From a virus: a DNA stretch of 33,575 bases. Shown here in pieces: positions 11,282 through 20,047 of the stretch; the stretch's first letter is position 1; each line of letters begins with the position of its first letter. Below the pieces are notes generated by a model. That model did not search any database, was not told where the DNA came from, and worked only from the letters and a program-made list of their open reading frames with translations. The stretch is from IMG/VR virus record IMGVR_UViG_3300037502_000552, positions 1 to 33,575 of that record, one strand, 5' to 3'. A program made the position numbers and the translations under genes.

Positions 11282-11506
11282 TCACCCCTTTTGCGCGAAT
11301 AAGCTCCATATTGCAATTCCAGCCGACCAGATCAGGGAGACCGCAATTGCGATCCCGGCCCCGATCCCCTTCCACTTGGTCAGACTGTCTTTGACTTGGT
11401 GCATTTCCTCGCGCATTGACTTGATCTCATCGCGTGTCTCGACCAAAACCCGCATCAGTTCTTGATGTTGGGCCTCCAGTCGTGCGATTCGCTCTCTTTC
11501 GTCCAT
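11282..11506 (-). CDS. XhlA-like coiled-coil membrane protein
   Basis: The 74-residue protein is an N-terminal coiled coil (MDERERIARLEAQHQELMRV to HQVKDSLTK) followed by one membrane segment, GIGAGIAIAVSLIWSAGIAI, and a short tail. This is the haemolysin XhlA-type layout found with holins and endolysins. It may localise or stabilise the lysis proteins at the membrane. The ATG at 11506 lacks a clear Shine-Dalgarno sequence. A 50-bp AT-rich gap lies upstream, so a promoter there is possible but no convincing hexamers were seen. Confidence 0.68.
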   Translation of the reverse strand: MDERERIARLEAQHQELMRVLVETRDEIKSMREEMHQVKDSLTKWKGIGAGIAIAVSLIWSAGIAIWSLFAQKG

Positions 11507-11556
11507 GCCGAGGTTTTAAGCGATAAACATTGAAAACAATAGTCTTTGCGGACTGT

Positions 11557-11751
11557 TTATGACTCCGCTTGAGCCATAATTTCGTCCAAAGATTCAGTCA
11601 CTTCCCAAGAATTGTTATTGATCCCAAAGGCCACCGTGACCTTAGTACCGTCCTCTTGGGTGTGTTCAAAGAATGACGCAATAAGTTCGGTGTTAAGGAT
11701 TAAACCTTCTCCGATGCGCCCCTTCATGGCGTTGGTCAGTTTAAGCAGCAT
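11557..11751 (-). CDS. FlbD-like small beta protein
   Basis: The 64-residue protein has the pattern LKLTN..KG...LNTELIASF......DGTKVTVAFG....WEVTESLDEIM. This resembles FlbD, a small protein encoded among flagellar genes, and short phage proteins of the same shape. A CsrA-like fold is a weaker alternative. The ATG at 11751 overlaps the upstream gene by 11 nt. Its place after tail-fibre genes suggests a tail-assembly or host-interaction accessory, but no function is established. Similarity is judged by pattern only. Confidence 0.5.
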   Translation of the reverse strand: MLLKLTNAMKGRIGEGLILNTELIASFFEHTQEDGTKVTVAFGINNNSWEVTESLDEIMAQAES

Positions 11752-12145
11752 TGACTTCTACCCATGAGGTTGTTTCCTCATCCCAAGTGTAACGCTTAGG
11801 CGGCTCGCCTGTACCGGCATCTTCTGGCATGGCGACAGGAGCATCCCACAAACAGGTTTCCTCGTTCAGCACCCATGAGTTGTAAGGCTTGGGAGGAATA
11901 AACGCATCCCGACCAGCATCGTAGGTATAACCGAGTCCCGCATAATTCTTGCGGAAAGCCTTGGTCTGATCCTCAGATGGAACCCCATCGGTGTAGTGAA
12001 CGCCGCCACGGGTGTTGTAGGAGGTCTGTTTGTAAACATCCCCCGTCCGAGCAGACAGTTCAGCCTCTCGACCGTCATCTTCCTGTCGGCCTACGGTCAC
12101 AAAGACCACGACATTATTTTGGTCTAGTTTTGCGAAGTGCGAAAT
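11741..12145 (-). CDS. Tail-fibre-associated family protein with probable ATT start
   Basis: The protein is 134 residues if it starts at the ATT at 12145. The body carries TSYNTRGGVHYTDG, FRKNYAGLGYTYDAGRDAFI, PPKPYNSWVLNEETCLWDAP and a C-terminal YTWDEETTSWVEV. This is a family I associate with marine and cyanophage fibre regions. Relatives begin M(S/A)HFAxLDxNN. Here the matching codons SHFAKLDQNN follow an ATT, and GGAG lies exactly eight bases before it. No ATG, GTG or TTG occurs between the upstream stop (12164) and the GTG at about 12112 (giving 123 residues or fewer), which would cut into the conserved segment. ATT initiation is rare, so a point mutation of ATG is also possible. The protein probably binds or decorates a fibre. 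Confidence 0.68.
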   Translation of the reverse strand: MSHFAKLDQNNVVVFVTVGRQEDDGREAELSARTGDVYKQTSYNTRGGVHYTDGVPSEDQTKAFRKNYAGLGYTYDAGRDAFIPPKPYNSWVLNEETCLWDAPVAMPEDAGTGEPPKRYTWDEETTSWVEVNAA

Positions 12146-12163
12146 TTTAAAATCTCCATTTGG

Positions 12164-12631
12164 TTAATGGCGAGCAAACTCGCCGTGGAATTTAGCCCGT
12201 GCCTCTTGAGCAACAAGCCCCGCTAGTTCTACATCGTCAAAGTAACCAAATACACGGCGCTTCCGGTCAATGCTAATTTGCACCGTCCATTTGTTCATTG
12301 CTGAGTGCCAATGAACATTTTTGTACCCAGACTTATTGTTCTTGTGAGCCACTCGATTCAAACAATTTTGTTGCTGAGTTACTTCCCGCAAGTTCTCAAT
12401 GCGATTGTTTGCTCGGTCATTGTCAATGTGGTCAATGATCTTTGGCAAGTAACCCTTGTGGTACAAAAACACCAATCTATGCAATTTTTGATTTACACCG
12501 CAAATGTTAACCCTGACATATCTTTGGGTTCCTTTAATTGGCGTTTCAGTAACCATTGCACCGTTTGACAGTTTGTAAAAATGACCGTCACAGTACTCGA
12601 CTTCTTTTTTCATGGCTTCCTGAGTAAGCAC
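12164..12631 (-). CDS. HNH/AP2-type homing endonuclease
   Basis: The 155-residue protein has LHRLVFLYHKGYLPKIIDHI, then DNDRANNRIENLREVTQQQN, which is the HNH_3 nuclease motif. The C-terminal AP2-like DNA-binding domain is YKNVHWHSAMNKWTVQISID followed by GYFDDVELA. The GTG at 12631 has AAGGAG five bases upstream; an ATG at 12613 with AGGA is also possible. It is AT-rich compared with neighbours and lies between two tail-fibre genes, a common site for free-standing homing endonucleases. Insertion here may explain the odd start of the following gene. Confidence 0.85.
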   Translation of the reverse strand: MLTQEAMKKEVEYCDGHFYKLSNGAMVTETPIKGTQRYVRVNICGVNQKLHRLVFLYHKGYLPKIIDHIDNDRANNRIENLREVTQQQNCLNRVAHKNNKSGYKNVHWHSAMNKWTVQISIDRKRRVFGYFDDVELAGLVAQEARAKFHGEFARH

Positions 12632-12640
12632 CTGTTCTCC

Positions 12641-15170
12641 TTATGCAAGGTTAAATGTGACTGTTTCAGAGGTCGTGCTAGTAGCAGTCACGGTGTAAAT
12701 GTTATAGCCAGAAACCGCAGTTGATACAGATGAGGTCACGCCACCAGAGAAGGTTGCGGTGTGGGTGTTTGGCACTTTTAGGATGACTACGCCTGAACCG
12801 CCGTTAGCCCCCGTGTAACTGTTGGCAAAACTGCCACCACCAGCACCGCCTCCAGTATTAGCCGTTCCAGCAGTAGCCGACCCAGCCCCAGCCGCACCAG
12901 CGCCACCGCCACCTGTACCACCAGAGCCTGCCGTGCTAGTCCCGCCGCCACCTCCACCACCCGCACGGGTTACGCTTGACCCTGTAATCGTAGATGCAAC
13001 GCCAGCACCTCCATCGCCTCCAGCCGTTGCGGAGCCTGAGTTTGAACCTGTTGCTCCCGCACCACCACCACCGCCACCGTTGCCTTGACCGGCCCCAGAT
13101 GTCGTTGAGTTTCCACCCGCATAACCTTGGTTTGCAGTCCCCGCACCGCCAGATGTTCCAGGGTCACCGTTTGCCGTAGAACCCCCGCCACCAGAGCCAC
13201 CAGAAAAACCATTTCCTTGGACTTGTGTTCTACCACCACCAGTTGATGTGACTGATGAAAATACTGAGTCCGAACCATTTGTTGAAGTCGATCCGTTTCC
13301 AGTACCACCAGCACCTACCGTAACTGTGTAAGCCGTACCTACAACAAGACTCAGTGGGTTCTCAGCAGAAGCGCCACCTCCGCTAGTCCCTGCGGAAGTT
13401 CGATAACCACCCGCTCCACCGCCTCCGACTCTTGTGCCACCACCTCCAGCAATCACCAAATAATCTATGGTCACGGCAGGCTTGAAACTCACCGTCTCAT
13501 TGGTCGTGGATGTCGCAGTCACCGTGTAGATGTTGTAACCCGCAACAGAAGTTGAGAGAGAAGATGTGACACCACCAGAGAATGTGGCAAGGTAAGTGTT
13601 CGGGATTTTGATAATGACTACGCCAGAGCCGCCTGCGCCTGATGCGCTTCCCCCGCTACCACCAAAAGTTCGACCGCCACCACCGCCACCACCGCCCGTG
13701 TTAACAGTTCCAGAGGTAGCGGCAGGACTATTAGAATTTGACCCCGCACCGCCGCCGCCTGTGCCACCAGAACCAGCAGAAGTGTCACTACGAGCGCCGC
13801 CGCCACCACCACCAGCACGGGTTACGCTTGTTCCAGTAATGCTAGAGGCAGTTCCAGTTCCACCATTTCCAGAGGTCGGGCCTGATGCCCCCACTGCGCC
13901 TGCACCTCCACCACCTCCTCCTCTTTCTGGGTCAACACTTGTTCCATTGCCACCGTTGTTACCTTGTCCAGACGGAGAAGCAGAACCACCTGTGCCTGCG
14001 GTACTACTTCCACCACCGCCGCCTCCTCCAGAACCACCAGAGCCACCGTTTTGGACTGATGAGGTTTGTTCACCACGACCACCAGCACCACCTCCAGTTG
14101 ATGTCGTGCTACCAAAAACAGAGTTTGAACCTTGGTTTCCAGAAATATCAGTAGAGACAGACGCACCACCAGCACCCACGGTCACCGTGTAAGTTGTGCC
14201 AATGGCTAAAGATTGTGCGGTCAGTTCTTTGTACCCACCTGCACCGCCTCCACCGCCATGTTTGAAACCACCAGAGCCACCCCCTGCGATCACAAGGAAG
14301 TCGGCATCAAAATTAGGAAGGAAAGTAACAGTCTCAGATGTTGTAGAAGTTGCCGTGACTGTGTAGACATTGAACCCAGACACCGCAGTCGATGATGTGT
14401 AAGTCACACCAGACGAAAAGAGTGCGCCATGCGTGTTGGGGATTTTGATGATTACGACACCGGAGCCGCCGTTGCCACCTGTTTTTACACCAGCACTACC
14501 TCCTGCAGCACCTCCAGCACCTCCACCTGTGTTTGCGTTTCCGTTAGAACCATTGGCATCTACTCCACCATTACCTCCACCGCCAGCACCTCCAGTTCCA
14601 GCAACAGGGGTATTACCCGAAAAAGTGTAAGCACCAGCACCGCCTCCACCCGCACGAGTTACGGATGAGCCTGTTATTGACGATGCAGTTCCAGCGCCAC
14701 CATTGCCACCTATTGCTCCACCGCTATAACTTCCGTTCCCGCCAACAGCACTTGCACCACCCCCACCGCCTGATCCATTACCCCCAGATGTGCTGTTGCC
14801 TCCATTGTTTCCTTGAGATGGGTTTGTGGATGGTGTATTTCCTGATCCACCAGTTTGAGAGGCATAGTCACTTCCACCGCCGCCAGAGCCGCCGTTATTT
14901 GGTGTTTCAGCAGTCGATCCATTATGCCCGCCCCCACGACCACCACCAGCAGATGTGTAAGTGGAGAATACTGAATTTGAACCTGAATTGGCACTTGCAT
15001 TTCCACCACCAGAACCACCTGCCCCAACGGTTACGGTGTACGCAGTTCCAACCGCCAAGGTTTGAGCAGTAAATTCTCTGTATCCACCCGCACCACCTCC
15101 ACCAGCGCCTCTTGCGGTGCTTGATTGCACACCACCACCACCCCCACCTCCAGCAATAACAAGGAAGTCA
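12641..15170 (-). repeat. Three tandem ~0.84-kb coding repeats in the fibre gene
   Basis: Landmarks recur about every 840 bp on the minus strand: the FLVIAGGG-coding segment near 15165, 14300 and 13460, and the YTVTATSTT-coding segment near 14350, 13515 and 12680. The units are diverged, so they are old or under selection. They could recombine to change fibre length. Confidence 0.7.
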
Positions 15171-15250
15171 GCGGAGATGGTCTCACCCAAAGAGATACCC
15201 CAGCCCCATGCTCTCGCACAAGCCGCCGCAAGTGTCGTGATTACTGGCAT
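12641..15250 (-). CDS. Giant glycine-rich tail fibre / receptor-binding protein with three repeats
   Basis: The 869-residue protein has three imperfect repeats of roughly 280 residues. Each starts near (D)FLVIAGGG or DYLVIAGGG, then AGGYRE/AGGYKE-like, then YTVTVGAGG, long Gly/Ser/Ala runs, SSITGSSVTRAGGGG, and closes with VVIIKIPNT, a TFSGGV-like strand and a YTVTATSTTxETV strand. Phage glycine-rich proteins of this design form polyglycine-II helix lattices or adhesin tips that contact receptors (known for some T4-like adhesins). The ATG at 15250 has AAAGGA upstream. High glycine makes the opposite strand look like proline-rich reading frames. It is probably the distal fibre or host-range determinant, as the last large tail gene. 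Confidence 0.78.
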   Translation of the reverse strand: MPVITTLAAACARAWGWGISLGETISADFLVIAGGGGGGGVQSSTARGAGGGGAGGYREFTAQTLAVGTAYTVTVGAGGSGGGNASANSGSNSVFSTYTSAGGGRGGGHNGSTAETPNNGGSGGGGSDYASQTGGSGNTPSTNPSQGNNGGNSTSGGNGSGGGGGASAVGGNGSYSGGAIGGNGGAGTASSITGSSVTRAGGGGAGAYTFSGNTPVAGTGGAGGGGNGGVDANGSNGNANTGGGAGGAAGGSAGVKTGGNGGSGVVIIKIPNTHGALFSSGVTYTSSTAVSGFNVYTVTATSTTSETVTFLPNFDADFLVIAGGGSGGFKHGGGGGAGGYKELTAQSLAIGTTYTVTVGAGGASVSTDISGNQGSNSVFGSTTSTGGGAGGRGEQTSSVQNGGSGGSGGGGGGGSSTAGTGGSASPSGQGNNGGNGTSVDPERGGGGGGAGAVGASGPTSGNGGTGTASSITGTSVTRAGGGGGGARSDTSAGSGGTGGGGAGSNSNSPAATSGTVNTGGGGGGGGRTFGGSGGSASGAGGSGVVIIKIPNTYLATFSGGVTSSLSTSVAGYNIYTVTATSTTNETVSFKPAVTIDYLVIAGGGGTRVGGGGAGGYRTSAGTSGGGASAENPLSLVVGTAYTVTVGAGGTGNGSTSTNGSDSVFSSVTSTGGGRTQVQGNGFSGGSGGGGSTANGDPGTSGGAGTANQGYAGGNSTTSGAGQGNGGGGGGAGATGSNSGSATAGGDGGAGVASTITGSSVTRAGGGGGGGTSTAGSGGTGGGGAGAAGAGSATAGTANTGGGAGGGSFANSYTGANGGSGVVILKVPNTHTATFSGGVTSSVSTAVSGYNIYTVTATSTTSETVTFNLA

Positions 15251-15259
15251 GGTTATCCT

Positions 15260-15952
15260 TTAAGCGAAATCAACAATAGAAGCAAAGACCGTGAAGGTCG
15301 CTGAACCAGTCTTAACAATTACATAAGTGTAAGCATCAATGCTACTTGCGTTTCCTGCGGTCGGGGCCGAGCCTCCTTGCCACTTAGGAGTAACAGCATT
15401 TCCGTCTACTTGGAAAGCAGAGTTGTAGTAAGCAGTCGAACCTTGCGTGACCAAGAAAACTACAGTCAGAGATTCACCCGTTGCCATCATAGTGTTAAGC
15501 GAAGTCCCAGAATCACCTCGGACATTCAGCGTCCAGTTTCCAGAAGCATTGGTCGTGTAGTAAAGCGCACCTTGGGTCAGAGCATCAAAGTTAATCGTTC
15601 CCGTTGCCGCAGTTGCAGACACCGTGATCTTCTCTAATACTTCCTCGATCTTTGTGGTCGTGCCAAAGGTTTGTTTTGCGGTAAAGGTTTGAGCGACATT
15701 TTTGACCGCGATATTCGACAGATCATTGGTCTGGTCGAGTTGAAACAATGTGATCCATGCGTCGTTATCTGCATTCCTTACTTTGACCACGCTTGGGTCT
15801 GAGGCCGTGTCTACCCAGATCATGTGCGCGAAGGTCGTGGACGGTGCGGTCGCGCTTGAGTTGTTGGAAACAATCGCCGCAAGTGCGTCGTTTAGGTCCG
15901 AGCGAAATGCCGGGAATCCTTGGTTTGCGATCACATAGTCATGCGTAGCCAT
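15260..15952 (-). CDS. Tail fibre protein
   Basis: The 230-residue protein starts MATHDYVIANQGFPAFRSDL with NDALAAIVSNNSS, an N-terminal segment found at the head of many phage fibre proteins. It then has IWVDTASDPSVVKVRNADND and a beta-rich C-terminal region with TATGTINFDALTQGALYYTT and VFLVTQGSTAYYNSAF. It probably joins the tail tip to the large glycine-rich protein. The ATG at 15952 has GGAG five bases upstream and follows the tail-tip gene by 11 bp. No enzymatic motif is visible. Confidence 0.78.
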   Translation of the reverse strand: MATHDYVIANQGFPAFRSDLNDALAAIVSNNSSATAPSTTFAHMIWVDTASDPSVVKVRNADNDAWITLFQLDQTNDLSNIAVKNVAQTFTAKQTFGTTTKIEEVLEKITVSATAATGTINFDALTQGALYYTTNASGNWTLNVRGDSGTSLNTMMATGESLTVVFLVTQGSTAYYNSAFQVDGNAVTPKWQGGSAPTAGNASSIDAYTYVIVKTGSATFTVFASIVDFA

Positions 15953-15963
15953 ATCTGCTCCTG

Positions 15964-18870
15964 TTAAGCGGCGAGTTCGCCATATCCGATTGCGGTGTAG
16001 TCAAAAGTCCTATCGATTACGGTCCCGCCAGAGTTCTTAAATCGTATTGTAAAGCCCGACGCGGATTTTGAGACGATTTCGTAATAGTCACCAGAGGTTA
16101 AATTTTGAGCCGCAATCCCCAAGGCGGGGATCGCTTTAAATGCCGGGGAGAAGTTGACCACTTTCCCGCCTGCCGTCGTAGTCGATGCAATATCGCTCCC
16201 GGAAGCCACTCTGTCTGGCATATCCACGGTCACCTGAAGAACATCGACCGTAGGGCTTGCCTGCCCGTCCTCGGAGGTCAGCACGGCCCGAAAACGGAGC
16301 CCGCGAGCCTTATAGTCGCCCACAAAAAACTTGCGATAGGCAGACCATGTCGGACTGCCTGCGGGGTCATCCTCGGTCACCGAGACCTGAAGTTCGACAT
16401 TTGTGTCGTCGAAAGCATTTGGGTCGCCGTCGAAAGTTCCGAGTCGAGAGTCAAACAGTCCCTCCGCATCATCAAACAGATTGACATAGTCGATCCGTCC
16501 GACCTCCAGATAAGCGGTCACCCGGGAGGTATAGACCGCACCGAGATCGACGACTTGGTTGAAGTCATAAGTCCCGAGGGTTGAGGTAGTGCCGCCGCCA
16601 CCGTCGAAGTCTCCCTCCGCATCATCAAACAGTCCCGAAATATCGTCGAAATCGACTGCGGTATCGAGGACCAGTTTGCCGTCCACCACATTGCACTCGA
16701 CCTTGACTCCGGGGAAGGTTGGGGACTCTGTAACAGTCTCGACGACATTCAGACCTTTAATGTCCTCAATTATTGCGACAACCGAGGTTGCGTTTACTGA
16801 AGCATTGCCGAGTTTGTCAATCGCCTTGATGAAATATGTCCCGGTCATTGCCGGGGCGACCGCAGTCACCGCAGGGCGAGCCACCTTTGTCAGCAGATCA
16901 ATTGCATCCGAATACTCTGCCCCTGTGGTCAGTCGGGAATGCCTGATTTTGTAATGGGAGAGGTCGAGGTCCGGGACCGCCGTCCAAGTGAAATGGGCCT
17001 CGGTTCCGACAATGTTCATGGAAAGGCCAGTTACATCGGAGGGGGGCGCGGTTTTGCCGACGACTTGATGGGCTCCAGTCGTAAACGCGGAGCGAACCCC
17101 GAGACTGTTTATTGATCGAGCGCGGACCTCATAAGTGCCGCCATCGACCACATTGGGGAGTTCAAAGCGGTTCCCGGTCGCCTGCCCGAGGTTTGTATAA
17201 TCCGCAGTCCCAGAGAGTCGCGCTTGGACCTCATAACGGTCTTGGAAAGTGCTGGTCCCAGAGATAGTGACCACTAATTTCGTCAAAACCTCCTCGGATA
17301 TCACCGCAAGTTCGTCTGTGATCGTCATCCCCGGGGGAGTTACGGTGAACGGGTCTGGGAGGTTGGTATTGGGCGCAATGTCGATTTGCGTCTCATTGCC
17401 TGAGTTCCAGTCGTAGACCGCCGAGGCCGTCTCCCGCAGGACTAGATCGACTTGTGGAGTTGGCCCAGAGTCAGCGTCGGCAATGCTAAATGTCCAGTTG
17501 TAAACCTCGAAAACCTTGTTTGTCCAACCATAGCGGGCAAAATTGACATTGACCGTGTCTCCGGGTTGGAGGGCAAATGCGGTCAATTTGCCAGACATTG
17601 TGAAACTTATTTGTTGCCTTGCCGTTTCCAAATCAATTTTGGAGAGTCTTTGGCAAGTTGCCGCAGAGGTGGTGAATGGAAACTGCACATCTTTCCAAAT
17701 GCGCTCGCCATCCTGCGACTCATAAGTTGCATTAGTAACCGGAGGGAATGAGGCGGGTTGATAGAGCGTCCCCGGCTCAGAGTAGGTTCCTTTGACCGCG
17801 TTAAAAATATCTCGACGGGATTGAGACGCTTGCATCGTGACTGGTCCAACAATGTCGTCCTCGGTCAGAGTAATAGTCGGCGAGCGGTAAGCCGCCACCC
17901 TAAGATTCCATTTGCCCCCAACATAAGCCAATTTCCCACCGCAAGCGGTAAGCATCTTGGCTAACACCTCTTTTGGTTTTTCTGCCGACGAAAAAGCCCC
18001 GTTGATGGTGTATCGCTTCTCAGTTCCACCCGCCGCAAGCGCAACATTCTCGTCGCAAATGTCTGCGGCATCCTCGAAGGATTGCTCGTCGATCTCAGAA
18101 ACAGTTGCCCCTAGACCAAAATTTGTGTCTGTTAAGTAGTCTCTTATGCAAAGAGCGGCATTGTTTGAGTAGGCCGTCGTGGTCGTGCGTGGGTCATAAA
18201 CCTTTTTCCCACGGAGTTTGACGGTTATATTTGGTATGCCTTGCGGGAAGGTATCTTGATCGAATACTAATTTTGCCCCTAATGTCGCAATTCCTTTGAA
18301 TGGGTAATTTGCCGCCTTTGTCCCAGAAAAAAAGGCAAGAGGTGTTTGAGTCTCTGACCCTAGCAACCAATTAAAAGACAGAGCATTCGCATTGTTTTTA
18401 TATGTTGTCACATATGAATTGCCAGATAGCGTTAGAGTCAACGCCTCGTCATTGACATAAATCGTTTGTATAGAATCAATCTCATGGCCCGCAAGAGTCA
18501 TGGCCTGATACATGGTTTCGTTTTTTGCGCCTGTTGTTTCAATATAGACAATATTCCCACCCAATCGAGTCTCGCCATAAACGACCCGAGCATCCCCAGC
18601 AGGCACTCTTGTGGTAATCAGTTGTCCGCGAAGTTGATCTCCAAGATCAAAGTTTTTGGGAGTTTCGGCAAGAAGTTGCGAGACCGTTGCGGTGAGGGCT
18701 CCCATAACTGCCGCCGCCGTAGCATATGCCGCTACACCTCCAGCCGCCGCAATACTCGCCGCCGCTCCAGCACCTAAATATCCAGCCTGCGCGATATAAG
18801 CGTAACCAGTAGCAACCGCCGCAACAATGACTGCCGCTTTGAAAACAGACTTAAATGAAAAGCGCCCCAT
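15964..18870 (-). CDS. Tail tip / host-specificity protein (J-like) with fibronectin-type domains
   Basis: The 968-residue protein has an N-terminal hydrophobic/alanine-rich section (about 10-66), then ALIGN-able tail-hub features such as RVVYGETRLGGNIVYIETTG and SIQTIYVNDEAL. Central beta-hub segments (NAALCIRDYLTD, ETARQQISF, LQPGDTVNVNFARYGW) and at least two FN3-like modules follow (KIRHSRLTTGAEY; EVRARSINSLGVRSAFTTG). The C-terminal part includes acidic GLFDDAEGDFDGGG and LFDDAEGLFDSRLGTFDG stretches. It resembles lambda gpJ-type central tail proteins. The ATG at 18870 overlaps the upstream stop as TGATG; a GTG three bases earlier is possible. It likely forms the tail tip that contacts the host surface. 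Confidence 0.82.
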   Translation of the reverse strand: MGRFSFKSVFKAAVIVAAVATGYAYIAQAGYLGAGAAASIAAAGGVAAYATAAAVMGALTATVSQLLAETPKNFDLGDQLRGQLITTRVPAGDARVVYGETRLGGNIVYIETTGAKNETMYQAMTLAGHEIDSIQTIYVNDEALTLTLSGNSYVTTYKNNANALSFNWLLGSETQTPLAFFSGTKAANYPFKGIATLGAKLVFDQDTFPQGIPNITVKLRGKKVYDPRTTTTAYSNNAALCIRDYLTDTNFGLGATVSEIDEQSFEDAADICDENVALAAGGTEKRYTINGAFSSAEKPKEVLAKMLTACGGKLAYVGGKWNLRVAAYRSPTITLTEDDIVGPVTMQASQSRRDIFNAVKGTYSEPGTLYQPASFPPVTNATYESQDGERIWKDVQFPFTTSAATCQRLSKIDLETARQQISFTMSGKLTAFALQPGDTVNVNFARYGWTNKVFEVYNWTFSIADADSGPTPQVDLVLRETASAVYDWNSGNETQIDIAPNTNLPDPFTVTPPGMTITDELAVISEEVLTKLVVTISGTSTFQDRYEVQARLSGTADYTNLGQATGNRFELPNVVDGGTYEVRARSINSLGVRSAFTTGAHQVVGKTAPPSDVTGLSMNIVGTEAHFTWTAVPDLDLSHYKIRHSRLTTGAEYSDAIDLLTKVARPAVTAVAPAMTGTYFIKAIDKLGNASVNATSVVAIIEDIKGLNVVETVTESPTFPGVKVECNVVDGKLVLDTAVDFDDISGLFDDAEGDFDGGGGTTSTLGTYDFNQVVDLGAVYTSRVTAYLEVGRIDYVNLFDDAEGLFDSRLGTFDGDPNAFDDTNVELQVSVTEDDPAGSPTWSAYRKFFVGDYKARGLRFRAVLTSEDGQASPTVDVLQVTVDMPDRVASGSDIASTTTAGGKVVNFSPAFKAIPALGIAAQNLTSGDYYEIVSKSASGFTIRFKNSGGTVIDRTFDYTAIGYGELAA

Positions 18871-19427
18871 CACCTACCCCAAGAAATTTGTCTATCTTGA
18901 AGCGACGCAACATTTTCTAATGAAGCGTCTCCCGGAAACCGTTTTCTTTGTTCTTCATCTGTTAGTTTCCTGATTCGAGGTCTATCCAAGTCAATCAAGA
19001 CATTCTCGACCGAAATGTTTACGGTCGCGGTTTGCCCGTCCTCTTGTATGCTCATAACATCCATGCGACCCGCAAACACTTGATAAAGATCGGATACGGG
19101 TTGGTTAGAGGAGTCGAGTGCGCCGATATAGACCTTGGCAGACCGACCCCGATAATTTTGAGTTAGCGTGACCGCAACAATGCTCGAATCGAGGCCAGAA
19201 AACGAAATGCTAATGCCATCTGCCGAAAGATCGATGTTTTCAGTCGGGCTCGTAATACTGAGGATCGTTCCCGCTCCATCCCATTCCTCACCGCTTGCCG
19301 TAATTGTTCCATAGCCTGTCCAGAATCTAAGGGTCTCAGAGTCAAAGTCTAGTTCTACCGCATAGAAGGGCTTAAGTTGCGCGGCCCCGAATTGTGTTGA
19401 TAGGGCGGCGGGTAAAGATCGAGCCAC
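18870..19427 (-). CDS. Tail tip hub-associated minor tail protein
   Basis: The 185-residue protein begins MARSLPAALSTQFGAAQLKP and has FYAVELDFDSETLRFWTGYG, IDLSADGISISFSGLDSS, QNYRGRSAKVYIGALD and a C-terminal DLDRPRIRKLTDEEQRKRFP. The pattern resembles DUF2163-like and related proteins just upstream of J-type genes, which act in tail-tip assembly. The GTG at 19427 has GGAGG seven bases before it and overlaps the previous stop by 1 nt. Assignment rests on position and family-like pattern. Confidence 0.72.
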   Translation of the reverse strand: MARSLPAALSTQFGAAQLKPFYAVELDFDSETLRFWTGYGTITASGEEWDGAGTILSITSPTENIDLSADGISISFSGLDSSIVAVTLTQNYRGRSAKVYIGALDSSNQPVSDLYQVFAGRMDVMSIQEDGQTATVNISVENVLIDLDRPRIRKLTDEEQRKRFPGDASLENVASLQDRQISWGR

Positions 19428-20047
19428 TAGAGTGCCTCCCGAGCCCCAAATGTCAGACCATAAATAGTGGCCTCATTTATATCCCATGAAGTTTGGGCAG
19501 AGGTTAAACGAAAAGTCGTTTTTGTATTAGAGACAGTTATAGCCGCATTGTCGGACGGGGACGACCGCAAATCAGGCCAAACGGTCAAAGTCGCATTGCC
19601 AGACCCATCGGAATTCACATCATCCAAGACTTTGTAAAGTCTGGAGGTTGCCGCGGTTCCGAGTTGAATGTAGTCTCCAGCCTTGAGGATGCCCGTCTGG
19701 GAAGTCGTCCATCCGTCCGTGACCAGTTCGTTGCCTGCCTGACCAGCACCATTGACCAGAGGGGTTCCAGTTGCGACACCCCTTGGGCTTGTCCCATTTG
19801 GGTCGCCCATCAAAAAGGTTCCATAAGGACCGTTCAGTTTTAGAAGAAACGAAATCCAATATTCTGCATCGGCTCGCTTCATAGGCGGCAGGGTAATGTC
19901 GGCTTCCCAGAATTGCCCCGTGTAGCGATAGACTTGTTGCGCCGCCGTGAAAGGAGACTGAGAAACGCCAACAACATCATTCGCGACCAAACGCACACGC
20001 ATAATTCCAGACGCGGTCGGCAGATTAAGAGGATAAGAAATTGCCAT
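19427..20047 (-). CDS. Distal tail-type minor tail protein
   Basis: This 206-residue protein starts MAISYPLNLPTASGIMRVRL and has WEADITLPPMKRADAEYWIS, FLLKLNGPYGTFLMGDPNGT and a long beta-rich C-terminus ending LTFGAREAL. This type of protein follows the tape measure in many aquatic siphoviruses and probably starts tail-tip assembly. Its ATG overlaps the tape-measure stop as TAATG. No ribosome site is obvious, so translation is probably coupled. It is a structural protein with no enzymatic signs. Confidence 0.7.
   Translation of the reverse strand: MAISYPLNLPTASGIMRVRLVANDVVGVSQSPFTAAQQVYRYTGQFWEADITLPPMKRADAEYWISFLLKLNGPYGTFLMGDPNGTSPRGVATGTPLVNGAGQAGNELVTDGWTTSQTGILKAGDYIQLGTAATSRLYKVLDDVNSDGSGNATLTVWPDLRSSPSDNAAITVSNTKTTFRLTSAQTSWDINEATIYGLTFGAREAL

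Noticed and set aside
13596-14192. Proline-rich + strand frame
   Set aside because: It is the reverse complement of glycine codons in the fibre gene; no independent start signal.
12641-15250. Regular repeats suggestive of a repeat array or CRISPR
   Set aside because: They are coding glycine/serine codons without identical spaced units or spacers.
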